From: Streptomyces otsuchiensis
GTDB taxonomy: Bacteria; Actinomycetota; Actinomycetes; Streptomycetales; Streptomycetaceae
Direction: 5' to 3'
Assembly (NCBI RefSeq): GCF_004305975.1
Contig: NZ_BHZI01000001.1
Span: forward strand, 16,850 to 80,849
DNA length: 64,000 nt
Shown: positions 36,490 to 45,072 of the stretch, in pieces
Layout: the number at the start of each line of letters is the position of its first letter
How positions within the stretch are numbered: position 1 is the stretch's first letter
The notes under the pieces: model-generated
Databases searched by the model: none
What the model saw: only the letters and a program-made list of their open reading frames with translations
What the model was told of the DNA's origin: nothing
Program-made: the position numbers and the translations under genes

Positions 36490-38067
36490 ATGAGACGCAT
36501 CCTGCCCACCCTTGCCGCGGGCCTCGGCCTGCTGGTATCCAGCCTGGTCACCGCGGGCCCCGCCGCGGCCGCCCCCGACCAGGGCGACCAGCCCGAACAG
36601 TGGCGCAGCTACTGGGTGGACGCCTTCAACGAAGGCGTCTACACCCCGGAACAGGCGGCTCGCGCCGTCGAGGACGCACTGGCGATCAACGCCAACGCCC
36701 TCATCGTCCAGACCGGCAGGCGCTACGACTGCTTCTGCAACCGCGCCCTCTACCCGCGCACCGACGCGGCGGTCAACCCCGCCCCGTACGACCCGCTGGA
36801 CGAGATCATCGAGCAGGCGCACGCCGCGGGCCTGGAGGTCCACGCCTGGGTGAACGTCAACACTCTCTGGAACAGCGCCACCGCGCCGAAGTCGCCCGAG
36901 CACGTCTTCAACCAGCACGGCCCCACCGCCGAGGGCAGCGACCGCTGGCTCAACAAGAAGGTCGACGGCACCGAGTTCCAGGGCGCGAACGTCTACGTGG
37001 ATCCCGGTCACCCGGACGTCGCCGACTACATCGTCAAGGCGATCAGCAGCATCGCCAGCGAGTACGACGTCGACGGAGTCAACCTCGACTACATCCGTTA
37101 CCCGGACCACAACTCCACGACCACCCACAGCGACTGGGGCTACAACGATGTCTCCGTCGAGCGGTTCCAGCAGGCCACCGGCCGTTCCGACCTGCCCGAG
37201 CCCAGCGACGCGCAGTGGACCGACTGGCGCCGTGACCAGGTGACCAACCTGGTCCGGAAGATCTACCTGTCGCTGTGGGACATCGACCCCCAGACGCGAC
37301 TCTCCATCAACGCCATCACCTACGGCAACGGTCCGCAGGCGGTCGGCGGCTGGGAGTCCACCCGGACCTACGGCGAGGTCCTCCAGGACTGGGTCGGCTG
37401 GCTCGACGAGGGCATCACCGACACCGTCATGACCATGAACTACAAGCGCAACTGGCAGCCGGCGCAGAAGCAGATGTACTCGGAGTGGTCCGAGTTCATG
37501 GCCGACAACCAGATGGGGCGCCAGACCGTCAACGGCCCCGGCCTCTACCTCAACCCGGTCGAGGACAGCGTCGAGCAGGCGCTGGAGGCCGTGGCCCCCA
37601 CCGCCGCCGGGAACACCGCGGCCGGGTGGAGCGGCTACGCGTACGCCAACCCGAGCAGCACCCACGTCGACGGGTCCTGGGAGAACCGTTCGGCGGAGCG
37701 CGACGCGCTGGCCGAGGCGCTGACCACCGGCCCGGACGCACCGTTCGCCGAGGAGGCGGCGGTCCCGGACATGGCATGGAAGACGAAGCCGGGCGAGGGC
37801 CACGTCACCGGCCAGCTGAAGCTGCGCAACGGTGACGGTCTGGACCAGACGAAGGTCACCCTGAAGCCGCTCACCAACCGCTCGCAGCCCGTGACCCGCG
37901 TCGCCGACGGCGACGGCTGGTTCGGCTTCGCCCATGTCGACCCGGGCGTCTACCTGGTCACCGTGGACCTTCCCCGCGGGGTGGTGGGTGCGCCCGTCAC
38001 CGCCGTGAAGGTGGACAAGGGCAAGGTCAGCGAGGCCAAGCTGGGCAGCTACATCAACCTGCGCTGA
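36490..38067 (+). CDS. Secreted glycoside-hydrolase-like (GHL10/DUF187) protein
   Basis: The 525-residue precursor has a Sec signal peptide (LPTLAAGLGLLVSSLVTAGPAAAA). The GHL10 beta/alpha barrel follows: YWVDAFNEGVYTPEQAARAV, ANALIVQTGRRYDCFCNR, GLEVHAWVNVNTLW and YDVDGVNLDYIRYP with a likely catalytic Asp200, and DTVMTMNYKRNW. A C-terminal beta-sandwich of about 90 residues resembles carboxypeptidase-regulatory/DUF folds. The substrate is unknown; relatives act on glycans of the cell wall or environment. AGGAG precedes the ATG at 36490. Confidence 0.85.
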   Translation: MRRILPTLAAGLGLLVSSLVTAGPAAAAPDQGDQPEQWRSYWVDAFNEGVYTPEQAARAVEDALAINANALIVQTGRRYDCFCNRALYPRTDAAVNPAPYDPLDEIIEQAHAAGLEVHAWVNVNTLWNSATAPKSPEHVFNQHGPTAEGSDRWLNKKVDGTEFQGANVYVDPGHPDVADYIVKAISSIASEYDVDGVNLDYIRYPDHNSTTTHSDWGYNDVSVERFQQATGRSDLPEPSDAQWTDWRRDQVTNLVRKIYLSLWDIDPQTRLSINAITYGNGPQAVGGWESTRTYGEVLQDWVGWLDEGITDTVMTMNYKRNWQPAQKQMYSEWSEFMADNQMGRQTVNGPGLYLNPVEDSVEQALEAVAPTAAGNTAAGWSGYAYANPSSTHVDGSWENRSAERDALAEALTTGPDAPFAEEAAVPDMAWKTKPGEGHVTGQLKLRNGDGLDQTKVTLKPLTNRSQPVTRVADGDGWFGFAHVDPGVYLVTVDLPRGVVGAPVTAVKVDKGKVSEAKLGSYINLR

Positions 38068-38081
38068 CGCCTCATCGCATC

Positions 38082-38108
38082 TGCGTGGTGCACACCGTGC
38101 ACCACGCA
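38082..38108 (+). terminator. First of two tandem terminators
   Basis: A perfect 12-bp stem (38082-38093 with 38097-38108) with a 3-nt loop stands 14 bp after the GHL10 stop. Confidence 0.8.
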
Positions 38109-38122
38109 TATGGGGCCGCGCG

Positions 38123-38168
38123 ACGGACGGAGGCCCGCCCCGCGAGAGCGGGGCGGGCCTCCGTCCGT
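38123..38168. terminator. Second tandem, bidirectional terminator
   Basis: A perfect 21-bp stem (38123-38143 with 38148-38168) closes on a GAGA tetraloop between convergent genes, suited to stop transcription from both sides. Confidence 0.92.
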
Positions 38169-38237
38169 GCTGTTCGCCGCCCCGCGCCGCCCGCGGCGAC
38201 CGAGTCGCCGGCGGCTGGTCGGCGGGGCCGGGCCGGT

Positions 38238-39362
38238 TCAGCCGGGAAGCGGCAGGGTGAGCAACGCCGCTGTCAGCCATGTCAGCGGCACGAACACCGC
38301 CAGGAGCGTCGCCGCCCGCAGCAGCCGCGCCCGGCGCATCAACCGTGGCGCGGCGCCCAGTTCGCGGAGCGTCTCCGTCGCGGAGGCCCGCTCGGTACGC
38401 AGTGAAGCCGCTGTGGTGAGGGTTGCCCCGACGACCGCCAGGAGAACGACTCCCGCGCCCAGCAGCCCGAGCCCACCCGCGAACACCGGCCCGTCCAGGC
38501 GGGTCGCGGCCAGCGCGGCGGCCGTCGACGCGCTGACGGTGCCGAGCTGAGCACCCAGGCGGGAGGCCTCCCGCTGCAGGGTGCGTCCGGCCAGTAGCCG
38601 CAGCGCGCCCGGCCGGCCCAGGGTCAGCAGCCGTGCGGCAGCCTGAGCGAGCCCCGGTGCCGCCAGGACGACCCCGGCCACGCTGAGGGTCCAGCCGAGC
38701 AGGACCCCCGCTGACACGCCTCCGAGGGTGCCGGGCAGCGGCAGACCGTCCGTGTCGCCCGCCGTGGCTGCCGCGTATCCGCCGACAGCGGTCCCGGCCG
38801 CGACCAGGGCCGCGCCCCAGGGGAGAAGCGCGCCCGCCGCTGCCGCGCGCTCGCGCGCCGGTACCGCCAGCCCTCCGGCGACGGCGACGGTCACCGGAAC
38901 CAGCGCCAGCAGGGTGAGCGCGCCGGCCAGGGGCAGGTCCGGGCCGCCGACAGGCAGACCGATGCCCTGTCCGTCGAAGAGGGGAACGGAGCCCAGCTTG
39001 CCCCGCAGCTGAAGGAACACCAGAACCGCCGCAGCCACTCCCAGCAGCGCGGCCAGTGCCGTCGACAGTGCGGCGTGCGCGCGGAGCCGGCGTGGGGCGA
39101 GCGAGACCGCGTCCAGTGCGGAACGAGGCTCGGTCACCGGGTCGGCACGGGCCACGGAGGCCGCTAGTTGCGCGGTGGCGGCGAGCGGAAGCAGGCACCA
39201 GGCCAGACGCACGAAGGCCTCGCCGGGCTCCGTCGGGTTGGCGGTGGCGTAGGCGAGGGCGGCCAGCAACAGAAAGCCGACGCCGGCGGCGGTGGCGGCG
39301 AGGACCAGGCGTCGCAGCTGGGCGACGGGTCGCGCGCCGCGGGCTAGGCGGAGAGCGAGCAT
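38238..39362 (-). CDS. ABC exporter membrane protein, FtsX-like
   Basis: This 374-residue integral membrane protein has about eight hydrophobic helices and a FtsX/MacB-like architecture: a long extracytoplasmic insertion (RGKLGSVPLFDGQGIGLPVG) and terminal helices including TETLRELGAAPRLMRRARLL. That last segment resembles the cytoplasmic loop preceding the final helices of FtsX permeases. Its start overlaps the ATPase gene by 19 bp, so the two are coupled. The exported substrate is unknown. Confidence 0.7.
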   Translation of the reverse strand: MLALRLARGARPVAQLRRLVLAATAAGVGFLLLAALAYATANPTEPGEAFVRLAWCLLPLAATAQLAASVARADPVTEPRSALDAVSLAPRRLRAHAALSTALAALLGVAAAVLVFLQLRGKLGSVPLFDGQGIGLPVGGPDLPLAGALTLLALVPVTVAVAGGLAVPARERAAAAGALLPWGAALVAAGTAVGGYAAATAGDTDGLPLPGTLGGVSAGVLLGWTLSVAGVVLAAPGLAQAAARLLTLGRPGALRLLAGRTLQREASRLGAQLGTVSASTAAALAATRLDGPVFAGGLGLLGAGVVLLAVVGATLTTAASLRTERASATETLRELGAAPRLMRRARLLRAATLLAVFVPLTWLTAALLTLPLPG

Positions 39363-40069
39363 GCGGGTCCGGCCACGGTGGAGTCATCCGGGCCGGCGGT
39401 CAGCCGGCCGTCGAGCAGACGCAGTGTGCGGTCGGCCACCGGTGCGACCTCCTCCTCGCGGCCACTGATGACCGTGGTGATCATGTGGGAACGCGCGGCG
39501 GCGACCAGCGTCCGCAGCGCCTGGACGCGGTCGCCCTGGTGCAGTGGTGCGGTTGGTTCGTCGGCGAAGAGCACGGACGGCTCGTGGACCAGAGCCCGAG
39601 CGATGGCCACCCGCTGCTGCCGCGGCCGGCTCAGCTGTCCCGGGCGCTTGGCCGCGCACTCCCCGGCGTCCAGCCGCTCCAGCCACTCCAGGGCGGAGCG
39701 TCGTGCCTTGCGGTGACCGGTGCCGCCGAGGAGCAGGGGGAGGGCCACGTTCTCCCAGGCGGTCAGTTCGGACAGCAACTGGGGGGTGTCGGAGATCCTG
39801 CCGAAGCGTTCGCGGCGCAGCCGCTCGCGGACGCCGACGGGCAGGTCGTGTACGGGAATGCTGTCGAACCAGACCTCGCCGCGGTGCGGGAGCAGTCCGG
39901 CCAGGCAACCCAGGAGGGTCGTCTTGCCACTGCCCCGCGGGCCGGTCAGGGCGACGATCTCACCCTTGCGGATACTGAGGTCCACGTCCTGGAGGGCGGG
40001 TGTGCCTTCGCGGACGCAGTGCAGCTCACGGGTCCACAGCAGGTCGTTGTCGGGTGGGGCGGCGCTCAC
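39344..40069 (-). CDS. ABC transporter ATPase with degenerate signature
   Basis: The 241-residue protein of the LolD/MacB type has Walker A GPRGSGKTT (Lys49) and Walker B VLFADEPT. The signature normally read LSGGQQQR is LSRPRQQRVAIARAL, and the H-loop His is missing (ITTVISGREEEVAPVADR in place of a TH-D pattern). These changes predict weak or altered ATP hydrolysis. It is coupled to the downstream FtsX-like permease by an overlap; both are divergent from the dehydrogenase gene, with 296 bp between starts. Confidence 0.75.
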   Translation of the reverse strand: MSAAPPDNDLLWTRELHCVREGTPALQDVDLSIRKGEIVALTGPRGSGKTTLLGCLAGLLPHRGEVWFDSIPVHDLPVGVRERLRRERFGRISDTPQLLSELTAWENVALPLLLGGTGHRKARRSALEWLERLDAGECAAKRPGQLSRPRQQRVAIARALVHEPSVLFADEPTAPLHQGDRVQALRTLVAAARSHMITTVISGREEEVAPVADRTLRLLDGRLTAGPDDSTVAGPACSLSA

Positions 40070-40296
40070 CGAGGAACCTCCGCTGGTCGGCAGGGCAGCG
40101 ACAGTACCAACGGGTCATGCCGGATCTTGGTTACGGAACGGGCCGTGGCGAGATAAATGCCGCAGAAGCCACCGGATGGCCGTCCGGGGCCCATGGAGAG
40201 AGAAAGAATCCAGCCATGCCACCGTGCCCGGACGTTCTGGCGGTGTCACGCGCCGTGAGCCGAAAGGTTTGTGGCGATGAGGCGCACTCTCCGCTG

Positions 40297-40324
40297 TCCT
40301 TCCGGTGGTGCGGGTGCATAGGCT
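40297..40324 (+). promoter_or_regulatory. Candidate promoter of the aldehyde dehydrogenase gene
   Basis: TAGGCT at 40319-40324 is a typical Streptomyces -10; TTCCGG at 40297-40302 lies 16 bp upstream. The predicted leader is about 35 nt and contains AGGAGG at 40354-40359. Confidence 0.45.
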
Positions 40325-40365
40325 GGAGTCGTCTCACCCGTGCAACGCGAAGCAGGAGGGGTGCC

Positions 40366-41799
40366 GTGACCAGCGAGCTGCGTCGGCTCCGTAACTACAT
40401 CGACGGAGAGTTCCGGGACGCCGATGACGGCCGGACCACCGAGGTGATCGACCCGGTGACCGGCAAGCCGTACGCCACCGCGCCCCTGTCGGGGCCCGCG
40501 GACGTGGACGCCGCGATGGACGCCGCACGCGCGGCGTTCCCCGCGTGGCGTGACGCCACGCCCTCCACTCGCCAGCTCGCGCTGCTGCGTGTCGCCGACG
40601 CCTTCGAGGAGCGCGCCGACGAGCTGCTGGCGGTGGAGTGCGAGAACACCGGGAAGCCCCTGGAGCTCACGCGGCAGGAGGAACTGCCCGCCATGCTCGA
40701 GCAGATCCGGTTCTTCGCCGGAGCGGCCCGCATGCTCGAGGGCAAGTCGGCGGGCGAGTACATGGAAGGGCTCACGTCCTTCGTGCGCCGCGAGCCCGTC
40801 GGGGTCTGCGCGCAGGTGGCCCCGTGGAACTACCCGATCATGATGGCCGTCTGGAAGTTCGCCCCGGCCATCGCCGCAGGCAACACGGTCGTGCTCAAGC
40901 CCTCGGACACCACTCCCGCCTCCGCTGTCCTGGCAGCGGAGATCCTCGGCTCCGTCCTTCCGAAGGGCGTGTTCAACGTGGTCTGCGGCGACCGGGACAC
41001 CGGGCGGCTGATGGTCGAGCACGACACTCCCGCCATGGCCTCGATCACCGGCTCGGTGCGGGCCGGCATGGAGGTCGCCGCGAGCGCCGCCAAGGACCTC
41101 AAGCGCGTGCATCTGGAACTCGGCGGAAAGGCCCCGTGCCTGGTCTTCGCCGACGCCGACCTCGACGCGGCGGTCGAGGGCATCCGCGACGCCGGGTTCT
41201 TCAACGCGGGGCAGGACTGTACCGCCGCCACCCGCGTGCTGGTCCACGACTCCGTGCACGACGCCTTCGTCGACGCCCTGGTCAAGGCCACCGGCGACGT
41301 GCGCACGGGCGACGTCACCGACCCGGACTGCTTCTACGGGCCGCTCAACAACGAGGCGCACCTCGGGAAGGTGGCCGGCTTCATCGACCGGCTCCCCGCT
41401 CACGCGAAGGTGGAGACCGGTGGCCACCGTGTGGGGGAGCAGGGCTACTTCTACGCCCCGACCGTGGTGAGCGGTCTGCGCCAGGACGACGAGATCATCC
41501 AGAACGAGGTCTTCGGGCCCGTCATCACCGTGCAGCGCTTCCGCGATGATGAGCAGGCGCTGGAGTGGGCCAACGGTGTGGACTACGCGCTGGCGTCCTC
41601 GGTGTGGACGACCGACCACTCGCGCGCCATGCGGCTCTCCAAGAGCCTGGAGTTCGGGTGCGTGTGGATCAACACCCACATCCCGCTGGTCGGGGAGATG
41701 CCGCACGGTGGCTTCAAGAAGTCCGGCTACGGCAAGGACCTTTCGGCCTACGGCCTGGAGGACTACACCCGCGTCAAGCATGTGATGACGGCGCTCTGA
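40366..41799 (+). CDS. Aldehyde dehydrogenase, gamma-aminobutyraldehyde type
   Basis: Starting from the GTG six bases after AGGAGG, the protein has 477 residues. It carries the NAD-binding PWNYPIMMAVWKFAPAIAAG, the catalytic Glu in LELGGKAPCLV and the catalytic Cys in FFNAGQDCTAATR. The GQDCTA context and the HIPLVGEMPHGGFKKSGYGKDL end match aminobutyraldehyde/betaine-aldehyde dehydrogenases; in S. coelicolor the equivalent gene is linked to polyamine use (from memory). It may oxidise 4-aminobutanal to GABA, the substrate of GabT encoded 4 kb away. Confidence 0.85.
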   Translation: MTSELRRLRNYIDGEFRDADDGRTTEVIDPVTGKPYATAPLSGPADVDAAMDAARAAFPAWRDATPSTRQLALLRVADAFEERADELLAVECENTGKPLELTRQEELPAMLEQIRFFAGAARMLEGKSAGEYMEGLTSFVRREPVGVCAQVAPWNYPIMMAVWKFAPAIAAGNTVVLKPSDTTPASAVLAAEILGSVLPKGVFNVVCGDRDTGRLMVEHDTPAMASITGSVRAGMEVAASAAKDLKRVHLELGGKAPCLVFADADLDAAVEGIRDAGFFNAGQDCTAATRVLVHDSVHDAFVDALVKATGDVRTGDVTDPDCFYGPLNNEAHLGKVAGFIDRLPAHAKVETGGHRVGEQGYFYAPTVVSGLRQDDEIIQNEVFGPVITVQRFRDDEQALEWANGVDYALASSVWTTDHSRAMRLSKSLEFGCVWINTHIPLVGEMPHGGFKKSGYGKDLSAYGLEDYTRVKHVMTAL

Positions 41800-42068
41800 C
41801 CGGTGGGCCCGGCCCAGGCCGGGCCCACCGGTCAGAGCGCGCTTCGCCGCAGGGCCCCGCGCCGCCCCGGCGTGGGGCCCCACGCGTCAGGGCGACGCCT
41901 GCACTGTTCGCCTTCTGTGACTTTCGGTGAGGGTGCCTGTGTGGCCGATGTTGGCCGGATGCACCCGTGTGACCGGGCGGGGCGGTTGCTACGTTCAGTG
42001 GCCGTTCCATCGCTTCAGGCCACTCGCACCTGATGCGGGCGACGTACCCCCACCCGAAGGGATCACCC

Positions 42069-42227
42069 ATGCGCAACGGACTCCGCAACCGCAAGACCGC
42101 CCGGCTGGCGATCGTCCTCGCCGCCATCGGCATGTTCGCCGGCGGCATGACCGCCCAGGCGTCCGCCGTGGACCACACGCCGGACCAGCAGTGCTGGCCG
42201 GTTCCCGGCGGCTGGCTCTGCCACTGA
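42069..42227 (+). CDS. Small secreted two-cysteine peptide
   Basis: The ATG at 42069 stands about six bases after GAAGGGA and opens a 52-codon gene. Residues 1-33 form a textbook Sec signal peptide: basic MRNGLRNRKTAR, a hydrophobic core and a QASA cleavage site. The predicted mature product is VDHTPDQQCWPVPGGWLCH, 19 residues, with Cys42 and Cys51 positioned to close an 8-residue loop containing two Trp, two Pro and two Gly. A promoter-like TGTGAC-16-TACGTT (41968-41995) lies upstream and a terminator-like hairpin downstream. I do not recognise the family; a secreted disulfide-looped peptide is an inference. Confidence 0.65.
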   Translation: MRNGLRNRKTARLAIVLAAIGMFAGGMTAQASAVDHTPDQQCWPVPGGWLCH

Positions 42228-42279
42228 CACCAACGGCTGAGTCCGTGGGGCCGCCACACGGCCCCGGCGGCACAGGGTG

Positions 42280-42320
42280 CGGGCCGCCCGGATCCCCACG
42301 GTCCCGGGCGGCCGGCCCGT
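42280..42320. terminator. Imperfect hairpin between the small peptide gene and GDPD
   Basis: CGGGCC..GCCCGG pairs with CCGGGC..GGCCCG with a four-base bulge, followed by TTTCT on the plus strand. It lies between convergent genes. Confidence 0.55.
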
Positions 42321-42323
42321 TTC

Positions 42324-43073
42324 TCACACACGTGGCGCGGAGTCGGTCCCCCGACCGGCACGGTCGATCTCCTCGCGCAGCAGCGCGACCCGGTTGCTGG
42401 TGACCGCGTCCACGCCGAGTGCGATGAGCCGTCGCATGGTGCGGCGGGTGTCCGCCGTCCACACCCCGATCCGGTAGCCGTTCTCGTGGGCGTGGGCGAC
42501 CGTCCGCTCGTCGACGAGGCCGAAGCGGTAGTTGAGCCAGGCCGGCCGGATGTCGGCGAGGAGACTGGCGCGGATCGCGGTCGGCAGTTTCCAGGTCAGG
42601 GCGATCTCGGCCGCCGGGTCGGCCGCTCGCACCGCGCGCAGCGCGGCCGGATCGCCGCAGTAGCGGACCCGTGCCATGGAGCCGTCCTCCCGGACGGCCT
42701 CCACCGCGCCCCGCGCGGTCGCGGGGTCGGGATCGGGCAGGTCGACCAGGGTCAGCTTCGGGAACGTCGCCGCCAGTGCCTGACGGAGCGTGGGCACCGC
42801 CCCTCCGCACACCTCGCCGAGTTCGGTGGACGTGAGCTCCGCGACGGCGCGGTCCTGACCCCAGAGGCGCTTGAGACCCGGGTCGTGGAGCACCACCGGA
42901 ACGCCGTCGCGGCACAGCCGCACGTCGAGCTCAACGGCGTCGGCACCGGCCCGCAGGGCCGACCGGAAGGACGCCAGGGTGTTCTCACGCTCGCGGTAGG
43001 GGTCGCCCCGGTGCGCGACCGCCAGGACGGGGCCCGACGGAGCGGTCACAGCTGTTCCTCGGTCCGTTGCCAT
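42324..43073 (-). CDS. Glycerophosphodiester phosphodiesterase family protein
   Basis: The 249-residue TIM-barrel protein has the GDPD motifs LAVAHRGD with the first catalytic His, ADAVELDVRLCRDGVPVVLHD with metal-binding Glu/Asp and the second His, and the C-terminal YRIGVWTADTRRTMRRLIALGVDAVTSN. No signal peptide is present, so it is cytoplasmic. It overlaps the deaminase gene by 28 bp at its 5' end and is probably translated from the same mRNA. Confidence 0.9.
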   Translation of the reverse strand: MATDRGTAVTAPSGPVLAVAHRGDPYRERENTLASFRSALRAGADAVELDVRLCRDGVPVVLHDPGLKRLWGQDRAVAELTSTELGEVCGGAVPTLRQALAATFPKLTLVDLPDPDPATARGAVEAVREDGSMARVRYCGDPAALRAVRAADPAAEIALTWKLPTAIRASLLADIRPAWLNYRFGLVDERTVAHAHENGYRIGVWTADTRRTMRRLIALGVDAVTSNRVALLREEIDRAGRGTDSAPRV

Positions 43074-44095
43074 GAGGTCAGATAATCGTCGATCTCCGCG
43101 GTGAGGCGGGATTTGAGCGGCGTGTCGAGGAACGACGCGTCCACCGCGCTCCGCGCCAGCGCGGCGAGACCCGCCTCGTCCAGCTCCAGCAGACGGGCCG
43201 CCACCAGGTACTCGCTGGTGAGGTCGGTGCCGAACATGGGTGGGTCGTCACTGTTGATGGTGACCGGCACCCCCGCGGCGACCAGACGGGGCAGTGGATG
43301 GTCGGCGAGGGAGGCCACCGACTGAGTGGCCACGTTGGAGGTGGGGCACACCTCCAGGGGGATTCCCCGCTCGGCCAGGTGGGCCATCAGCGCGGGGTCG
43401 TCCGCGCTGCGGATGCCGTGCCCCACCCGCTCCGCGCGCAGCGCGTCGAGCGCGTCCCACACCGACTGGGCGTCACTCGACTCGCCGGCGTGCGGCACGC
43501 TGCGCAGCCCCTCCGCGACGGCTCGTTCGAAATACGGTGCGAACTGCCCGCGCGGCACCCCGATCTCCGGTCCCCCCAGACCGAACGACACCAGGCCGTC
43601 CGGTCTCAGCTCGCACGCCATGCGGGCAGTTGCCTCCGCGGCGGGCAGACCCAGCTCCCCGGGAATGTCGAAGCACCAGTTCAGGGCGACCCCGAAGTCC
43701 CTCGCCGCTGCGTGGCGCGAGTCCTCGATCGCCTCCATGACGGCCTCCTCGGGGATGCCCCGTTTCGTGAAGCCGTAAGGCGTGACGGTCAGCTCGGCGT
43801 ACCGGATCGTCTGGCCCGCCATCTCGCGCGCTACCTCGTAGGTCAGCATGCGGACATCCTCGGCGTCGCGCACCAGGTCCACCACCGACACGTAGACCTC
43901 GATGAAGTGGGCGAAGTCGCGGAAGGTGAAGTACTCGGCCAGCTCCGCCGGGTCTTTGGGCACCGGAGAGTCCGGGTGCCGGCCGGCCAGCTCGGCGACG
44001 ATGCGGGGCGAGGCCGAACCGACGTGGTGGACGTGCAGTTCGGCCTTCGGCAGCCCGGCTGCGAAGTCGCGCAGACCGGGTCGAATCTCGTCCAT
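43046..44095 (-). CDS. Adenosine-deaminase-family enzyme, probable aminodeoxyfutalosine deaminase
   Basis: The 349-residue protein starts at ATG 44095 behind GGAGGAG. It shows the amidohydrolase metal sites H21-V-H23 (AELHVHHVGSASP), VPHAGESSDAQSVWDAL, RVGHGIRSADD and the NSDDPPMFGT end. The HVHHVGS start and the subgroup differ from true adenosine deaminases, which have HLDG. Streptomyces members of this COG1816 subgroup (S. avermitilis Sav2595, from memory) deaminate 6-aminodeoxyfutalosine in menaquinone synthesis. That specific role is inferred from subgroup resemblance. Confidence 0.78.
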   Translation of the reverse strand: MDEIRPGLRDFAAGLPKAELHVHHVGSASPRIVAELAGRHPDSPVPKDPAELAEYFTFRDFAHFIEVYVSVVDLVRDAEDVRMLTYEVAREMAGQTIRYAELTVTPYGFTKRGIPEEAVMEAIEDSRHAAARDFGVALNWCFDIPGELGLPAAEATARMACELRPDGLVSFGLGGPEIGVPRGQFAPYFERAVAEGLRSVPHAGESSDAQSVWDALDALRAERVGHGIRSADDPALMAHLAERGIPLEVCPTSNVATQSVASLADHPLPRLVAAGVPVTINSDDPPMFGTDLTSEYLVAARLLELDEAGLAALARSAVDASFLDTPLKSRLTAEIDDYLTSWQRTEEQL

Positions 44096-44364
44096 GTTCT
44101 CCTCCAGCGCGGGCCGGCGCCGCGGTGCTCGTGTACCGGGGGTGTGCCTCCGGGCCGGCGGAGGGAGCCATCGTAGGTGGGACCCGCGCCGCGCCGGGCA
44201 GGCGGACCCCTCACCACACGGGATACCGGCACCGTGCGCCGGGACGGGTGACACACACCACGAAAACAGTCGGCCGAACCCGCGTAAGGATCCCGCCTCC
44301 TTCCGCTCTCTCCTCCTGACGGCATGTCGCCCCGCACGGGGCCAGACGTGAGGAGAGCACACCA

Positions 44365-45072
44365 ATGAACAGCTCGGTAGGCGGCCGGACAGCGCTGCAG
44401 TGGCTTGCGGCGGCGGCACCGGAACCGGACAGTTGCCGACGGACATGGGAGGACAGCCCGCAGCGGCTCACCCTGCTGCCGGCGGGGCGCATGTGGGACG
44501 TCCTCACCCTGCCATCGGCGCTGGGCCGGGAGGCGCTCGACGTACTCCACCGCCTGGGGGAGGTGACCGGACCCGTCCTCGCCGACGAGGAGGCCGACCG
44601 GGTCGGGTTCCTGGTGCCGGCGGGCACATCCGCCCGCTGGGTCGGGACGGGCGTCAGCGGCGTGGGCAGCGGCAGCTGGATCGCCCTGCCGCACCCCCGG
44701 CGCAGGACCGGGCGCGTGCGATGGCTGGTCGCTCCCGACGGCTCGGGCGAGTTGACCGACCCGGCCCGGCTGGAGCTGGCCATGCACGAGGCGGCGGCGG
44801 TGCTGGCGCGTGGCGCCGGGGTCCCGCGCCAGGGCGGACGCGCCGACCGGCTCGGCGTGGTGCCGGGCGCCCCGGCCCCGGCGCCGGGCGGATCGGTGGC
44901 CCCCGAGTCCGCGGGGGACGAACGGCGCTGTGGCTCCCCGGCTCCGGACGACGGCCGGGTGTCGGCTGACGCTCCGGAGCCGTCGCGGCCGTCGGGGCCG
45001 TCGAAACCGCCGGAGACGCATGGGGCCGGGGCGGTGCCGCGGCCCGAGCCCGGCGATGGGGTGACCGGATGA
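44365..45072 (+). CDS. Streptomyces-specific hypothetical protein
   Basis: The 235-residue protein starts at ATG 44365 behind GAGGAGAG. Residues 1-155 look folded: ALQWLAAAAPEPDSCRRTWE, WDVLTLPSALGREALDVLHR, GPVLADEEADRVGFLVPAGT, RWVGTGVSGVGSGSWIALPH. The rest is a Pro/Gly/Ser disordered tail. Similar small proteins with a WDV...G...VGTGV...WI.LPHP pattern are frequent in Streptomyces. I do not assign a function; resemblance to the N-terminal part of small primase/polymerase-like proteins is only an impression. Confidence 0.7.
   Translation: MNSSVGGRTALQWLAAAAPEPDSCRRTWEDSPQRLTLLPAGRMWDVLTLPSALGREALDVLHRLGEVTGPVLADEEADRVGFLVPAGTSARWVGTGVSGVGSGSWIALPHPRRRTGRVRWLVAPDGSGELTDPARLELAMHEAAAVLARGAGVPRQGGRADRLGVVPGAPAPAPGGSVAPESAGDERRCGSPAPDDGRVSADAPEPSRPSGPSKPPETHGAGAVPRPEPGDGVTG

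Noticed and set aside
36400-39387. 995-codon minus-strand open frame over the GHL10 and FtsX-like genes
   Set aside because: High-GC frame bias leaves long stop-free antisense frames; the conserved GHL10 barrel motifs are on the plus strand, and the perfect terminators lie inside this frame.
44260-44310. Sequence resembling a tRNA 3' end (AACCCGCGTAAGGATCCCGCC)
   Set aside because: No cloverleaf can be drawn upstream, the T-loop is not TTCGANT, and no anticodon arm is present on either strand. At most it is a decayed fragment or chance.
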